A DNA stretch of 13,637 nucleotides from an uncultured Pseudomonadota bacterium (GCA_903904275.1 CAIVBX010000197.1:1-13637), one strand, 5' to 3'; counted from the first letter of the stretch, positions 1 through 8,220 are shown. Numbers and translations are program-made. Notes: generated from the letters alone by a model not told the origin.

Positions 1-2
1 CT

Positions 3-743
3 GCATTGATACAAATTCAAAAAGGTTTAGATATTGCACAAGAAAAAAGCAACCGTGGTTTAGAAACGGTGTCAGAAATGCAAGTCTTACTTAATACCAA
101 CAAAAAATCTGTTGATGCCTTAATTACAGGCATCAACAATTCTATGGCAAGTACGCAGGAAAGTATTCAACAAGTAACGGCTTTAGAATTGTTGTCCCGC
201 CGTATTGATAAAATCGTTGATGCAATTGCAACCGTTTCTATTCAAACCAATATGCTTGCTGTCAATGGTTCAATTGAAGCGGCGCGGGCTGGCGAATTCG
301 GAAAAGGTTTTGTTGTTGTCGCAACAGATATTCGTAATTTAGCGCACGATTCGGCTGAAAATGCTGATCGCATCAAAGATTTAGTCAAAGCTGTTCAAGA
401 CCAAATTGGTATTGTCAGTAAAGATTTAGCTGAAATTGTTGTTCGCGCTCAATCCGAAGTTGAAAAATCAAAAACCAGCACGGAAAGCCTTGTCACTATT
501 GAAAACGATGTTAAAGACATCGAAAAAGGCTCACAAGAAATTCTTGCTGCATCAGATGAAATTGCCGCTGCAATTAACCAAGTGAAAACAGGCGTTGACC
601 AAATTTCAGCTGCCGCGCAAGAAGCAGAAAAAGCCGCAACAGAATCGGCTTCAGCTGCTCAACAACAATCGCAAGGTGTTGAAGAATTGTCGGCAGCAAT
701 TGAAGAAATTGCTTCGCTCGCTGACGAATTACAAAGCGCGTAA
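3..743 (+). CDS. Methyl-accepting chemotaxis protein, C-terminal part (5' end outside window)
   Basis: This is the cytoplasmic signalling part of a chemoreceptor, which forms arrays with CheW and CheA and is methylated by CheR. The reading frame is open to the left edge of the window, so sensor, membrane segments and HAMP (if any) lie outside. The signalling hairpin tip is clear at about residues 70-115 counted from nt 6, with QTNMLAVNGSIEAARAGE and then GKGFVVVATDIRNLA. The trimer-contact residues equivalent to E. coli Tsr E385 and R388 are kept (E91, R94), while the Tsr F373 position is Ile. About 130 residues of predicted coiled coil follow, rich in Ala, Glu and Gln (AAQEAEKAATESASAAQQQ), as expected for a methylation helix, and the end is ELSAAIEEIASLADELQSA. 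There is no NWETF-type CheR tether at the C-terminus. The triple-CheW gene starts 36 nt downstream. The family call is secure; the ligand cannot be inferred. Confidence 0.95.
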   Translation, partial: ALIQIQKGLDIAQEKSNRGLETVSEMQVLLNTNKKSVDALITGINNSMASTQESIQQVTALELLSRRIDKIVDAIATVSIQTNMLAVNGSIEAARAGEFGKGFVVVATDIRNLAHDSAENADRIKDLVKAVQDQIGIVSKDLAEIVVRAQSEVEKSKTSTESLVTIENDVKDIEKGSQEILAASDEIAAAINQVKTGVDQISAAAQEAEKAATESASAAQQQSQGVEELSAAIEEIASLADELQSA

Positions 744-766
744 CGTTTCCTTTTAATCCTAAAAAA

Positions 767-773
767 GAAGGAG
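767..773 (+). promoter_or_regulatory. Ribosome binding site of the triple-CheW gene
   Basis: GAAGGAG ends 6 nt before the ATG at 780. It is a strong Shine-Dalgarno match and fixes the start of the adaptor gene. The 36-nt gap after the receptor gene shows no hairpin followed by a T-run, so transcription may continue from the receptor. Confidence 0.75.
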
Positions 774-779
774 ATTGTT

Positions 780-2315
780 ATGTCGAATGAAGTGATAAAC
801 GAAAATCCGATTGTTGAAGAATTCAAACAAGAATCAAATGTCCGTCAATTTGTTACCTTTATTGCAGGTGATGAAGTTTTTGCCGTCGATATGGCACCTG
901 TTCAAGAAATTATTCGTGTGCCGACGGTTGTCAATGTTCCACTTGCGCCGATAACATTGGATGGTTTAGCAAATTTACGCGGCAAAGTATTACCGATTAT
1001 TTCGTTGCGCCGTATTTTTGGTTTTGCTGAACAGGAATACAACGACGCGACTCGTGCCATCGTGATTGATTTGGGACAACCATTAGGTTTTGTTGTTGAT
1101 ACCGTTGCCAGTGTTGTAGAAGTTGAAACCAGCAAAATTGAAAATGTAAATTCAATTAGCGGCACAGTTGATACAGATTTACTGACAGGTTTGATTAAAG
1201 ATGTTGGCGGTCACGCCATGATTATGGTTTTGGATTTTGCAAAGTTAATTGCGAACGAATTTGCTGAAATCTCAAAACTGGCAAATAACACAGCACAAAC
1301 CTCAAGAAATACTGAATCAAATCAAGAAGTCGAAGTTTTTAGCGATGAATTGCAATTGGTCAGTTTTAGCGTTGCTGAACAGGAATACGCGATTAGCATT
1401 GAAGATGTGCAAGAAATCGTACAAGTGCCTGAACATATTATTCATGTGCCACATTCTGATTCACACGTTTTAGGCATTATGACGTTACGTCAACGCATGT
1501 TGCCACTAGTAAGTTTGCGACGCATGTTTAATTTGCCATTTCAAGAAGCCGATGAACACAGCCGCATTGTTGTTGTGTCGGTAGGAAATTCATCTGTTGG
1601 CGTGGTAATGGATACCGTGAATGAAGTGTTGCGCGTATCAAAAGAATTTGTTGACCCAATGCCGACAATGTTGGCGCGTGACGGCAGTTTGTCGGATATT
1701 ACTGAAATTTGCCGTTTAGATAATGGCAAACGTTTAGTTTCGATTATCTCCGCTGAAAATATGTTCCGTCACAGCGCGATGCGTGAAGCCTTAAATGCAA
1801 TAGAAAATCAGCAGGACAATTCAATGAGCAGTAATACAGAAAGAACAACCATTGAAGACGATGAACAAATGGTGGTGTTTCGTTTAGGTGCAGAAGAATT
1901 TGGTGTGCCAATTGAAAGCGTTCAAGAAATTGTCCGCGTTCCAGAAGAATTAACACACGTTCCGAAATCACCCGAATTTGTTGAAGGTGTCATCAATTTG
2001 CGCGGTGCGATTTTGCCCGTGATTGACCAACGTCGGCGTTTAGGTTTGCCAACAACTGAACGTACCGAACAACAACGCATTATGGTGTTTTTGTTTGACG
2101 GTTTGCGAACAGGTTTTATTGTCGATTCAGTGGCAGAAGTGTTGAAAGTCGCAAAATCAGCAATTGAACCTGCGCCGAATTTATCGACTGACCAAATGAA
2201 TTTGATTTCGCGTGTAGCGAACTTGGAAAAACAAAAACGGTTAATTTTGTTAATTGAACCTTCGCGTTTATTGGAAACGCAAGACCGTGAAGGATTGGCT
2301 AAATTGGTAAATTAA
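780..2315 (+). CDS. Triple CheW-domain coupling protein
   Basis: This cytoplasmic adaptor should couple receptors to CheA. The 511 residues form three successive CheW (SH3-like) domains at about 21-160, 190-332 and 362-500, joined by polar linkers of 20-30 residues; an ordinary CheW is about 150-170 residues. Each domain repeats the pattern 'VQEI(I/V)xVP ... VP ... LRxxxLPxxxxRR'. The conserved NLRG motif is at 65-68 in domain 1 and 406-409 in domain 3, but domain 2 has TLRQ at 235-238. The Arg of this motif is present in all three. There is no kinase, HPt or receiver domain, which separates it from CheA and CheV. The ATG at 780 has a strong ribosome binding site. The gene stands before cheB at the head of the visible operon. 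With three domains the protein could bridge several receptor or CheA partners in an array; that is inference. Confidence 0.93.
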   Translation: MSNEVINENPIVEEFKQESNVRQFVTFIAGDEVFAVDMAPVQEIIRVPTVVNVPLAPITLDGLANLRGKVLPIISLRRIFGFAEQEYNDATRAIVIDLGQPLGFVVDTVASVVEVETSKIENVNSISGTVDTDLLTGLIKDVGGHAMIMVLDFAKLIANEFAEISKLANNTAQTSRNTESNQEVEVFSDELQLVSFSVAEQEYAISIEDVQEIVQVPEHIIHVPHSDSHVLGIMTLRQRMLPLVSLRRMFNLPFQEADEHSRIVVVSVGNSSVGVVMDTVNEVLRVSKEFVDPMPTMLARDGSLSDITEICRLDNGKRLVSIISAENMFRHSAMREALNAIENQQDNSMSSNTERTTIEDDEQMVVFRLGAEEFGVPIESVQEIVRVPEELTHVPKSPEFVEGVINLRGAILPVIDQRRRLGLPTTERTEQQRIMVFLFDGLRTGFIVDSVAEVLKVAKSAIEPAPNLSTDQMNLISRVANLEKQKRLILLIEPSRLLETQDREGLAKLVN

Positions 2316-2317
2316 TA

Positions 2318-2324
2318 AAAGGAG
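2318..2324 (+). promoter_or_regulatory. Ribosome binding site of cheB, decides its start
   Basis: AAAGGAG lies 3 nt before a TTG at 2328 and 9 nt before an in-frame GTG at 2334. Three nucleotides is too short for efficient initiation, so the GTG is the more likely start. Confidence 0.65.
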
Positions 2325-2333
2325 ATTTTGAGC

Positions 2334-3401
2334 GTGATTAAACTTTTGATTGTGGACGATTCCGCGTTAATGCGTCGTCAACTTAACAGCATGTTTAATG
2401 AAGAAGGCGATTTTGAAATTCGGTTTGCACGGAACGGCAAAGAAGCGATTGAAGAAAATAGATTGTTTCAACCTGACGTGGTGACATTAGACATCAATAT
2501 GCCAGAAATGGACGGTTTGACAGCGTTGTCTTTGATTATGGCAGAACGCTCAGTGCCTGTGATTATGGTTTCATCATTGACGGAAAAAGGCGCGTTAGCA
2601 ACCTTTGAAGCCTTAGCGTTAGGTGCTGTGGATTATGTTGCAAAACCCAGCGGTACGATTTCACTTTCAATTGATGACATTCGTCGTGAATTAGTCAGTA
2701 AAGTGCGAACAGCCGCAAAATCCAAAATCAAAACCACACGCTCATTTGTCTCAAGTCGTCCTGTTGTTGAAAAACCCAAAACGATTGTTGAGCCTGAACG
2801 TAAGCCAATTATTCGCCGTGGTGTTGCACAAAATGGGATTGTCGTCATCGGTGTTTCAACAGGCGGACCAAGAACGTTGGAAGATGTTTTGCCATTATTT
2901 CCCGCAGATTTTCCGTATCCTGTTTTAGTGGCTCAACACATGCCCGCAAGTTTCACGTTGCCATTTGCAAATCGGATGAATAGTTTGTGTGAATTAACCG
3001 TTGTTGAAGCCAGCAAGCCAACACCGATTGAAGCGGGTTTTATTTACATTGGCAAAGGAGGGGCAGATATAACTGTCGCGCAACGCGGTGGCAACCCCAC
3101 GATTATTCCCAAACCTGAAAGTAAAGAATTTTTGTGGCATCCATCAGTTGAATTGTTAGGGCGTTCAGTGTTGGAAAATTATGACGCAACTAAAATTATT
3201 GCGGTAATGCTAACAGGCATGGGGTATGACGGTTCAGATGCGTTCAGAGAAATTAAACACCGTGGCGGTAAAACTATTGCCGAAAGTGAAACATCTTGTG
3301 TCGTGTTTGGAATGCCTGCGGAACTGATTAAAAAAGGTGGCGCGTCGGTGGTTTTACCGTCAGATAGAATAACAAAACAAATTTTAGCTTGGCTGAAATA
3401 G
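2334..3401 (+). CDS. cheB: CheB, protein-glutamate methylesterase/glutaminase
   Basis: CheB removes methyl groups from receptor glutamates (and deamidates glutamines) and is activated by phosphate from CheA. From the GTG start it has 355 residues, normal for the family. The receiver domain covers about 1-125, with acidic pair D8/D9, phospho-acceptor D53 in LDINMPEMDG and the conserved Lys at 104 (AKP). A basic linker of about 45 residues leads to the methylesterase domain (about 168-350), which shows all three catalytic residues: Ser175 in GVSTGGP, His202 in AQHMP and Asp299 in TGMGYDGSD. The C-terminal ETSCVVFGMP segment is also typical. A TTG start 6 nt upstream is possible but too close to the ribosome binding site. 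The gene lies 18 nt after the triple-CheW gene, and its stop codon overlaps the ribosome binding site of the next gene, so the genes are co-transcribed. Confidence 0.96.
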   Translation: MIKLLIVDDSALMRRQLNSMFNEEGDFEIRFARNGKEAIEENRLFQPDVVTLDINMPEMDGLTALSLIMAERSVPVIMVSSLTEKGALATFEALALGAVDYVAKPSGTISLSIDDIRRELVSKVRTAAKSKIKTTRSFVSSRPVVEKPKTIVEPERKPIIRRGVAQNGIVVIGVSTGGPRTLEDVLPLFPADFPYPVLVAQHMPASFTLPFANRMNSLCELTVVEASKPTPIEAGFIYIGKGGADITVAQRGGNPTIIPKPESKEFLWHPSVELLGRSVLENYDATKIIAVMLTGMGYDGSDAFREIKHRGGKTIAESETSCVVFGMPAELIKKGGASVVLPSDRITKQILAWLK

Positions 3402-3410
3402 GAGCAAACC

Positions 3411-4040
3411 GTGGCATTTATAAAACAAAAAACGCAACAAAGCATTAACGAAGATGAACGGTCTGCACCACGCGATTTTGATGGTTTATGCCTGGAATTA
3501 AACCATGATGACGCACAAGTTAGACGTTGGGCGATACGCGATTTAGCGACGTACACGCAAGCAAGTTCCACACTAGCGGCACGTTTAAAAATCGAAGATA
3601 ACAGTAGCGTCCGAACGGCAATTTTGGACGCGTTGGCAAAATTCTCGGATGATATTTCAGTTTCGGCATTAGTGGATTGTCTGCGTAGCGATGAAGCATC
3701 ATTACGAAATGAAGCGATTGAAGTTTTAAAATCTGAACCTGAACAAGTCGCGCCAATTATTGAAAATTTACTCAACGACAGCGATTCAGATGTCCGAATT
3801 TTTGCGGTCAATATCTTGGAATCATTGCAACATCAAAATGTTGAAAAATGGCTAATCAGCGTCATCAACAACGATTCACATATAAATGTTTGTGCCACGG
3901 CTGTTGATTTGTTAAGTGAAGTTGGAACTGAAAATGCTGTGAACGCACTAGAAAACTTAAAATGTCGCTTCGCTGATGAACCTTACATTTGTTTTACGGT
4001 GGATTTGGCTTTGCAACGCATTCGACAAGGCGACCATTAA
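3411..4040 (+). CDS. HEAT-repeat protein of the chemotaxis operon
   Basis: This 209-residue soluble protein has no signal peptide or membrane segment and consists almost wholly of HEAT-like (PBS-lyase type) helical repeats of about 30 residues. Repeats with the pattern 'D.d..VR..A...L' are visible near 33-45 (DDAQVRRWAIRDL), 63-75 (DNSSVRTAILDAL), 94-106 (DEASLRNEAIEVL), 122-136 (NDSDSDVRIFAVNIL) and 155-167. Such repeats form a curved solenoid for binding proteins, and no catalytic motif is seen. The GTG start at 3411 follows TAGGAG (3399-3404), which overlaps the cheB stop. The cheR start codon comes 1 nt after the stop of this gene. Its place between cheB and cheR suggests a role in adaptation, for example binding CheR, CheB or a receptor, but this is inference. 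The fold call is firm; the function is unknown. Confidence 0.85.
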   Translation: MAFIKQKTQQSINEDERSAPRDFDGLCLELNHDDAQVRRWAIRDLATYTQASSTLAARLKIEDNSSVRTAILDALAKFSDDISVSALVDCLRSDEASLRNEAIEVLKSEPEQVAPIIENLLNDSDSDVRIFAVNILESLQHQNVEKWLISVINNDSHINVCATAVDLLSEVGTENAVNALENLKCRFADEPYICFTVDLALQRIRQGDH

Positions 4041-4041
4041 A

Positions 4042-4884
4042 ATGTCAAATACTACGATTAGCGACGATGATTTTTTGAAATTCAAAGAGTTTTTTTATCG
4101 TAAAACAGGCATTCAATTCGAGAATTCCAAACGCTATTTTGTCGATAAACGTCTGATTGAACGGATTGAAGAAACCGATTCTAAAACCTTTCGCAGCTAT
4201 TTCGTGAAATTACGTTTCGATAACTCAGGTGACGAATTACAAAAATTAGTGAATTTAATGACCGTTAATGAAACCTATTTTTTTCGAGAAGAATACCAAT
4301 TCAAATGTTTGGTTAATTCTATTTTGCCTGACATTACGCGCCGTAAAAAAGACGATTCGCCGTTGCGAATTTGGTCTGTCCCCTCGTCGTCAGGTGAAGA
4401 AGCCTATTCGATTGCTATTTATTTACTTGAGCATTGGAAAGACATTGACAGTTGGGATATTGAAATTATTTCTTCTGACATCGATACCCAAATTATTTCA
4501 CAAGCACAAAAAGGGCATTATTCGGCGCGGTCGGTGCAAAATTTACCCGCTAAAACACTGAGTAAATACTTCACTTATACAAATGGCGGTCATCAAATTT
4601 GTGCTGATTTGCGTGAAGCCGTTGAATTTACTCGCGTGAACATTATGAGTCCTGCCGAAGTGCGTTCGTATCGAAATTTTGATGTGATTTTTTGCCGCAA
4701 TTTATTGATTTATTTTGATGATATTTCGCGTCGTCAAGCGGCTGAAATGTTTTTCGATGCCATGAAATCGGGTGGTTTTATGTGTTTAGGACATTCCGAA
4801 TCGATGAGTCGTATTTCGTCGCTATTTCGCGTAATTAAATTTCCCGAAGCGATTGTTTATCAAAAGCCTTTGGAGGGCAGATGA
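4042..4884 (+). CDS. cheR: CheR, chemoreceptor glutamate methyltransferase
   Basis: CheR uses S-adenosylmethionine to methylate glutamates on receptors, opposing CheB. The 280 residues match the usual length. The N-terminal helical domain is at about 5-75, followed by the family signature NETYFFRE (76-83). The methyltransferase domain includes the SAM-binding loop WSVPSSSGEEAYS (111-123), the acidic residue in SSDIDTQIIS (about 146) and FDVIFCRNLLIYFD (213-226), and ends with LGHSESM. The SAM loop has Pro-Ser-Ser where many CheRs have an Ala-Cys/Ala-Ser pair, a mild variation. No TPR or HEAT extension is fused. The ATG at 4042, 1 nt after the HEAT gene stop, gives the typical N-terminus; an in-frame ATG at 3976 would overlap the HEAT gene and add 22 residues unlike CheR. 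The stop overlaps the next ATG (ATGA, 4881-4884), implying translational coupling. Confidence 0.96.
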   Translation: MSNTTISDDDFLKFKEFFYRKTGIQFENSKRYFVDKRLIERIEETDSKTFRSYFVKLRFDNSGDELQKLVNLMTVNETYFFREEYQFKCLVNSILPDITRRKKDDSPLRIWSVPSSSGEEAYSIAIYLLEHWKDIDSWDIEIISSDIDTQIISQAQKGHYSARSVQNLPAKTLSKYFTYTNGGHQICADLREAVEFTRVNIMSPAEVRSYRNFDVIFCRNLLIYFDDISRRQAAEMFFDAMKSGGFMCLGHSESMSRISSLFRVIKFPEAIVYQKPLEGR

Positions 4885-5249
4885 AAAATATCTTAGTCAT
4901 TGACGATGCGGCGACCGTTCGTCTGTATCACTGCAACATTTTAATTTCAGCTGGTTATCACACCGATGAAGCGATTAACGGCATTGAAGCCTTAGAAAAA
5001 GCACTCACCCATCATTTTGATTTGTACATCGTTGACATCAACATGCCAAAAATGGACGGTTATGAATTTTTAAAAGAATTGCGGAGCAAAGATATTCCAC
5101 AAGCTCCCGCGATTATGGTGTCAACGGAAAGTGCGAAAAATGATGAAATGTTAGCCTATAACGCAGGCGCGAATTTGTATTTAGTGAAACCTGTTAAACC
5201 TGATGAATTATTAAGTTTTACCCGAATTTTACTGGGTGAAGGTATATAA
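4881..5249 (+). CDS. cheY: CheY-like single-domain response regulator (first copy)
   Basis: This is a stand-alone receiver domain of 122 residues that should accept phosphate from CheA. All key positions are present: acidic pair D8/D9, phospho-acceptor D52 in VDINMPKMDG, Ser81 at the Thr87 position of E. coli CheY, Tyr100 at the Tyr106 switch position, and Lys103 in LVKPVKP. No output domain is attached. The GGAGG at 4872-4876 sits 4 nt before the ATG, and the ATG overlaps the cheR stop. It could be the motor- or motility-directed regulator, or a phosphate sink beside the second CheY-like protein downstream; the sequence does not decide between these. Confidence 0.93.
   Translation: MKNILVIDDAATVRLYHCNILISAGYHTDEAINGIEALEKALTHHFDLYIVDINMPKMDGYEFLKELRSKDIPQAPAIMVSTESAKNDEMLAYNAGANLYLVKPVKPDELLSFTRILLGEGI
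5235..5242 (+). promoter_or_regulatory. Ribosome binding site of cheA
   Basis: GGTGAAGG lies inside the last codons of the first cheY-like gene, 8 nt before the ATG at 5251. It favours that ATG over an in-frame GTG at 5236, which would lie within the site itself. Confidence 0.6.
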
Positions 5250-5250
5250 A

Positions 5251-7953
5251 ATGAACGCATTATTAGAACAATTTTTATCCGAATCGCGTGATTTTTTACA
5301 AGGCATTGCTGACAAGTTAATGCAGCTCGAGGAAAATCCTAATAGCACTGAATTGATGGTGGAGTTATTCCGTTTTGTTCATACCTTAAAAGGTAATAGC
5401 GGTTTATTTGATTTCCCTGAAATGACGCGCGTTTTACATGCAAGCGAAGATTTAATGGATGCAGTGCGAAATGGACGGGTTCATTATTCACAAGAATTAG
5501 CAGATCAACTTTTAGAAGCAATGGATTTTGTCGGGATATTGATGGACGAAGTCGAAGGCACAGGACAATTAAGTAATCAACACAGCGAAGTTTCAGCTGC
5601 ACTAGCACAATCATTACGCGCGTTAATTGTTTCAGCTCCTGAAGACAGCATCGAAATTGGTTCAGATGCAATTTCAATTTTATTGGAAAGCAGCGAAATT
5701 TCTATACCAAAAACGAATGTGACGGCAGAAAAACCAACCTTGAATTTACCTGAAGAAATTGCTGTCGAATTATACCGAACCGCAAAATCAGGCGATGTTG
5801 TCACACTTTTGGAATATGCACCCGAAGCAGAATGTTTTTTCAAAGGCGAAGACCCGTTTTTCTTGGTGCGACAAATTCCTGATGTGTTGTGGCGCGAAGT
5901 AACAACATTGAATAATGCACCATTAGCAGAAATGGACGCTTACAGTTGCCAACTTATTTTCCGTGTTATTACGACTGCTGACGTGATTGAATTGCGTGAA
6001 TTATTCCGTTACGTTCCAGAACAAGTAAATTTCAAAACGTTAGAGGCAGCATCTTTTATTTTGCCAGACGGTGAAAAAGAAGAAGACGCTTTGCAAGATG
6101 AATTTATTGCAAGTGCGTTGGAATTGCTAAATAAAGATGATACAGCGACCTTAATTCGTTCAACTGAAACAATGTTAGGATTAGTTGCGCCGACGTTGTG
6201 GTTTTCATCCGCATTGCGTTGGTTGTTGATAATTTTGGAATGTGATGCTGAAAATCAGGCTTTAAAACGCATATTGATTGAATCGTTACACACATTTGAA
6301 TTGCCTAATTTGACAAATTTGGCGGCTGAAATCGTTGTTGAAAAGTCACCTGTTGAAGAGATTATTGAAAAATCAGCCATTGTTTTATCAGAAAAAGACC
6401 ACGCGCGTTTTGACATGATTATGAAATCACAACGTGACGTATTACGTTTGCCAAATAATAACAATGCGGTTTTTGTCGGACGATTAAAAGCGGTTGCAAC
6501 AACACTAAAAGGCTGTTGTTTAGCATTAAATAAAAATTCGGATGCCGTTGAGGTAGAAAAAGCATTAGAAACGGCAATTTCTGAAAATAGTTCCGAAGCA
6601 TTGTTAACGTGGTTAGCCAATTACACCATACCGACTGAAAAAACTGTTGAAATAGTTGAATCTGAAAAAATGGTGAAATCAGAACAAGACGTTGAAAAAT
6701 TAATTATTTCACCCGAAAAAGAAACGCATGATTCCAGCTTAATCATGCCTAATCGACGAGCTGAAGATAACGCGCCCGCCTCGAAAACCTTAAAAGTTGA
6801 CCAAGAAAAAATCGACCGATTGATGAATTTAATCGGAGAAATGGTGGTGGCAAAAAATGCGTTGCCGTATTTAGCAAATCGCGCTGAAACCGTTTTTGGT
6901 GTGCGTGAATTATCGCGTGAAATTAAAGCGCAATATGCGGTTATCAATCGCGTGGCAGAAGAAATGCAAGATACAATTATGCAAGTTCGCATGATGCCTG
7001 TGTCGTTTGTATTTCAACGTTTTCCACGCATGGTGCGCGATATTTCACGCAAACTCGGCAAAGAAGTTCATTTGGTTTTAGAAGGTGAAAACACGGAAGC
7101 GGACAAAAATATCATAGAAGCATTAGCCGACCCGTTAATTCATATTGTGCGAAATAGTTTAGACCACGGTTTGGAATTGCCTGAAATCCGAAAGGCGGCG
7201 GGGAAACCTGCTGAAGGCAAATTGTTGATTCGCGCAAGCCAAGAATCTGACCGCGTGTTGATTGAAATTATCGATGACGGTAAAGGCATCAATCCTGAAG
7301 TGATTAAAAACAAAGCCTACGAAAAAGGCTTAATCGACGAAACCACACTTGAACGCATCAGCGACCAAGATGCGGTAAATTTAGTGTTTGCCGCAGGTTT
7401 TTCAACAGCAGAAGTCATTTCGGATTTATCAGGACGCGGCGTTGGTATGGATGTGGTACGTTCGGCAGTTGAAAAAGTGAATGGTACCGTTGGGATTGAA
7501 AGTGAAGTCGGTAAAGGTACTCGTTTATTTTTATCGTTGCCGCTTTCTATGGCAGTAACGAACGTGATGATTATTGAATCGAACAAACAAATTTTTGGCG
7601 TACCGATGGATATGGTTGTTGAAACAGTGCGTGTCCCCTTCGACCAAATTCAAGCAATAAAACAAAAACAAACTACCGTTTTACGCGGCAAAATTGTGCC
7701 GCTTTTATCGCTAAACGAATTACTCGCGCAAAACATTGACCAAATTCCTAATGAAGGCAACGAATTTGCAACGTTAATCGTGCGAATTCACGGCGAAAAT
7801 GTTGGCATTTTAGTTGATGATTTCCGCGAAACTGTCGATATTATTTTAAAACCCATGGCGGGGATTTTGGGCGGTTTGTCAGGTTATTCAGGCGCGGCAT
7901 TATTAGGCGATGGTTCGGTGTTGATGGTTTTAAATCCTCGGGAGTTAATTTAG
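5251..7953 (+). CDS. cheA: CheA, chemotaxis histidine kinase
   Basis: This is the central kinase of the locus; it autophosphorylates and passes phosphate to CheY and CheB. It has 900 residues against about 650 in E. coli. P1 (HPt) covers 1-105 with phospho-acceptor His44 in RFVHTLKGNSGL. A region of about 400 residues follows, including a P2-like segment at about 170-265 (FFKGEDPFFLVRQIP, YSCQLIFRV, ELFRYVPEQV) and a helical segment at about 380-455. P3 dimerisation starts near 514 (KVDQEKIDRLMNLIGEMVV). The ATPase domain is intact: N box HIVRNSLDHGLE (631-642), G1 DDGKGIN (675-681), F box at about 713-718, G2 GRGVGM (728-733) and GKGTRLF. The CheW-like regulatory domain spans about 765-900. 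There is no C-terminal receiver. The gene starts 1 nt after the cheY-like stop. The core call is certain; the middle region is less well defined. Confidence 0.97.
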   Translation: MNALLEQFLSESRDFLQGIADKLMQLEENPNSTELMVELFRFVHTLKGNSGLFDFPEMTRVLHASEDLMDAVRNGRVHYSQELADQLLEAMDFVGILMDEVEGTGQLSNQHSEVSAALAQSLRALIVSAPEDSIEIGSDAISILLESSEISIPKTNVTAEKPTLNLPEEIAVELYRTAKSGDVVTLLEYAPEAECFFKGEDPFFLVRQIPDVLWREVTTLNNAPLAEMDAYSCQLIFRVITTADVIELRELFRYVPEQVNFKTLEAASFILPDGEKEEDALQDEFIASALELLNKDDTATLIRSTETMLGLVAPTLWFSSALRWLLIILECDAENQALKRILIESLHTFELPNLTNLAAEIVVEKSPVEEIIEKSAIVLSEKDHARFDMIMKSQRDVLRLPNNNNAVFVGRLKAVATTLKGCCLALNKNSDAVEVEKALETAISENSSEALLTWLANYTIPTEKTVEIVESEKMVKSEQDVEKLIISPEKETHDSSLIMPNRRAEDNAPASKTLKVDQEKIDRLMNLIGEMVVAKNALPYLANRAETVFGVRELSREIKAQYAVINRVAEEMQDTIMQVRMMPVSFVFQRFPRMVRDISRKLGKEVHLVLEGENTEADKNIIEALADPLIHIVRNSLDHGLELPEIRKAAGKPAEGKLLIRASQESDRVLIEIIDDGKGINPEVIKNKAYEKGLIDETTLERISDQDAVNLVFAAGFSTAEVISDLSGRGVGMDVVRSAVEKVNGTVGIESEVGKGTRLFLSLPLSMAVTNVMIIESNKQIFGVPMDMVVETVRVPFDQIQAIKQKQTTVLRGKIVPLLSLNELLAQNIDQIPNEGNEFATLIVRIHGENVGILVDDFRETVDIILKPMAGILGGLSGYSGAALLGDGSVLMVLNPRELI

Positions 7954-7955
7954 TT

Positions 7956-8189
7956 ATGGCAATTGAATATAAAAAATCACTCGCTATTTTTAGTGGTAAT
8001 GTAAGCGTTGAAGAAGCAGAAGGTTTGCTTGATTTCTTTGTTAAAAACCCTAAAGGCAAAATCAATGTCGCGGATTGCTCACATATTCACGCCGCTAATT
8101 TACAAGTTTTAATGGTCGTTAAACCTATTATTACCAATGAACCGAAAGACATGGATTTGCAAACCTGGTTGCATATTGCGTTAAAATAA
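7956..8189 (+). CDS. Small STAS-like protein of the chemotaxis operon
   Basis: This 77-residue cytoplasmic protein begins 2 nt after the cheA stop, with GGGAG about 11 nt before its ATG. Residues 36-58 (KINVADCSHIHAANLQVLMV) resemble the central strand-turn-helix of STAS/anti-sigma-antagonist domains, 'xxDxSxIxxAxLQxL', but the protein is shorter than a normal STAS domain (about 100 residues). The usual phosphorylatable Ser/Thr of SpoIIAA-type proteins seems to be replaced: after D40 come C41, S42, then HIHAAN. A conserved-looking aromatic end, LQTWLHIAL, follows. Its position between cheA and a cheY-like gene suggests a small interaction partner in phosphorelay or array assembly. The gene is believable because of its tight packing and coherent composition. 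The fold is a tentative match and the function is unknown. Confidence 0.7.
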   Translation: MAIEYKKSLAIFSGNVSVEEAEGLLDFFVKNPKGKINVADCSHIHAANLQVLMVVKPIITNEPKDMDLQTWLHIALK

Positions 8190-8220
8190 TTTTCCCAAAA
8201 TACTGAGACAGGAATTGAAC

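Noticed and set aside
3179..3811. 210-codon open frame on the minus strand across cheB and the HEAT gene
   Set aside because: It is antisense to two well-supported genes, Ser/Ala/Ile-rich, without any recognisable domain.
3976..4041. Upstream ATG extending cheR by 22 residues
   Set aside because: It overlaps the HEAT gene and the added residues do not look like a CheR N-terminus; the ATG at 4042 gives the normal length.
5236..5250. GTG start extending cheA by five residues
   Set aside because: It lies inside the ribosome binding site for the ATG at 5251, which gives the usual HPt N-terminus.
6255..6992. Two minus-strand open frames of about 120 codons inside cheA
   Set aside because: They are antisense shadows of a clear coding frame, with no domain and no ribosome binding site that stands out.
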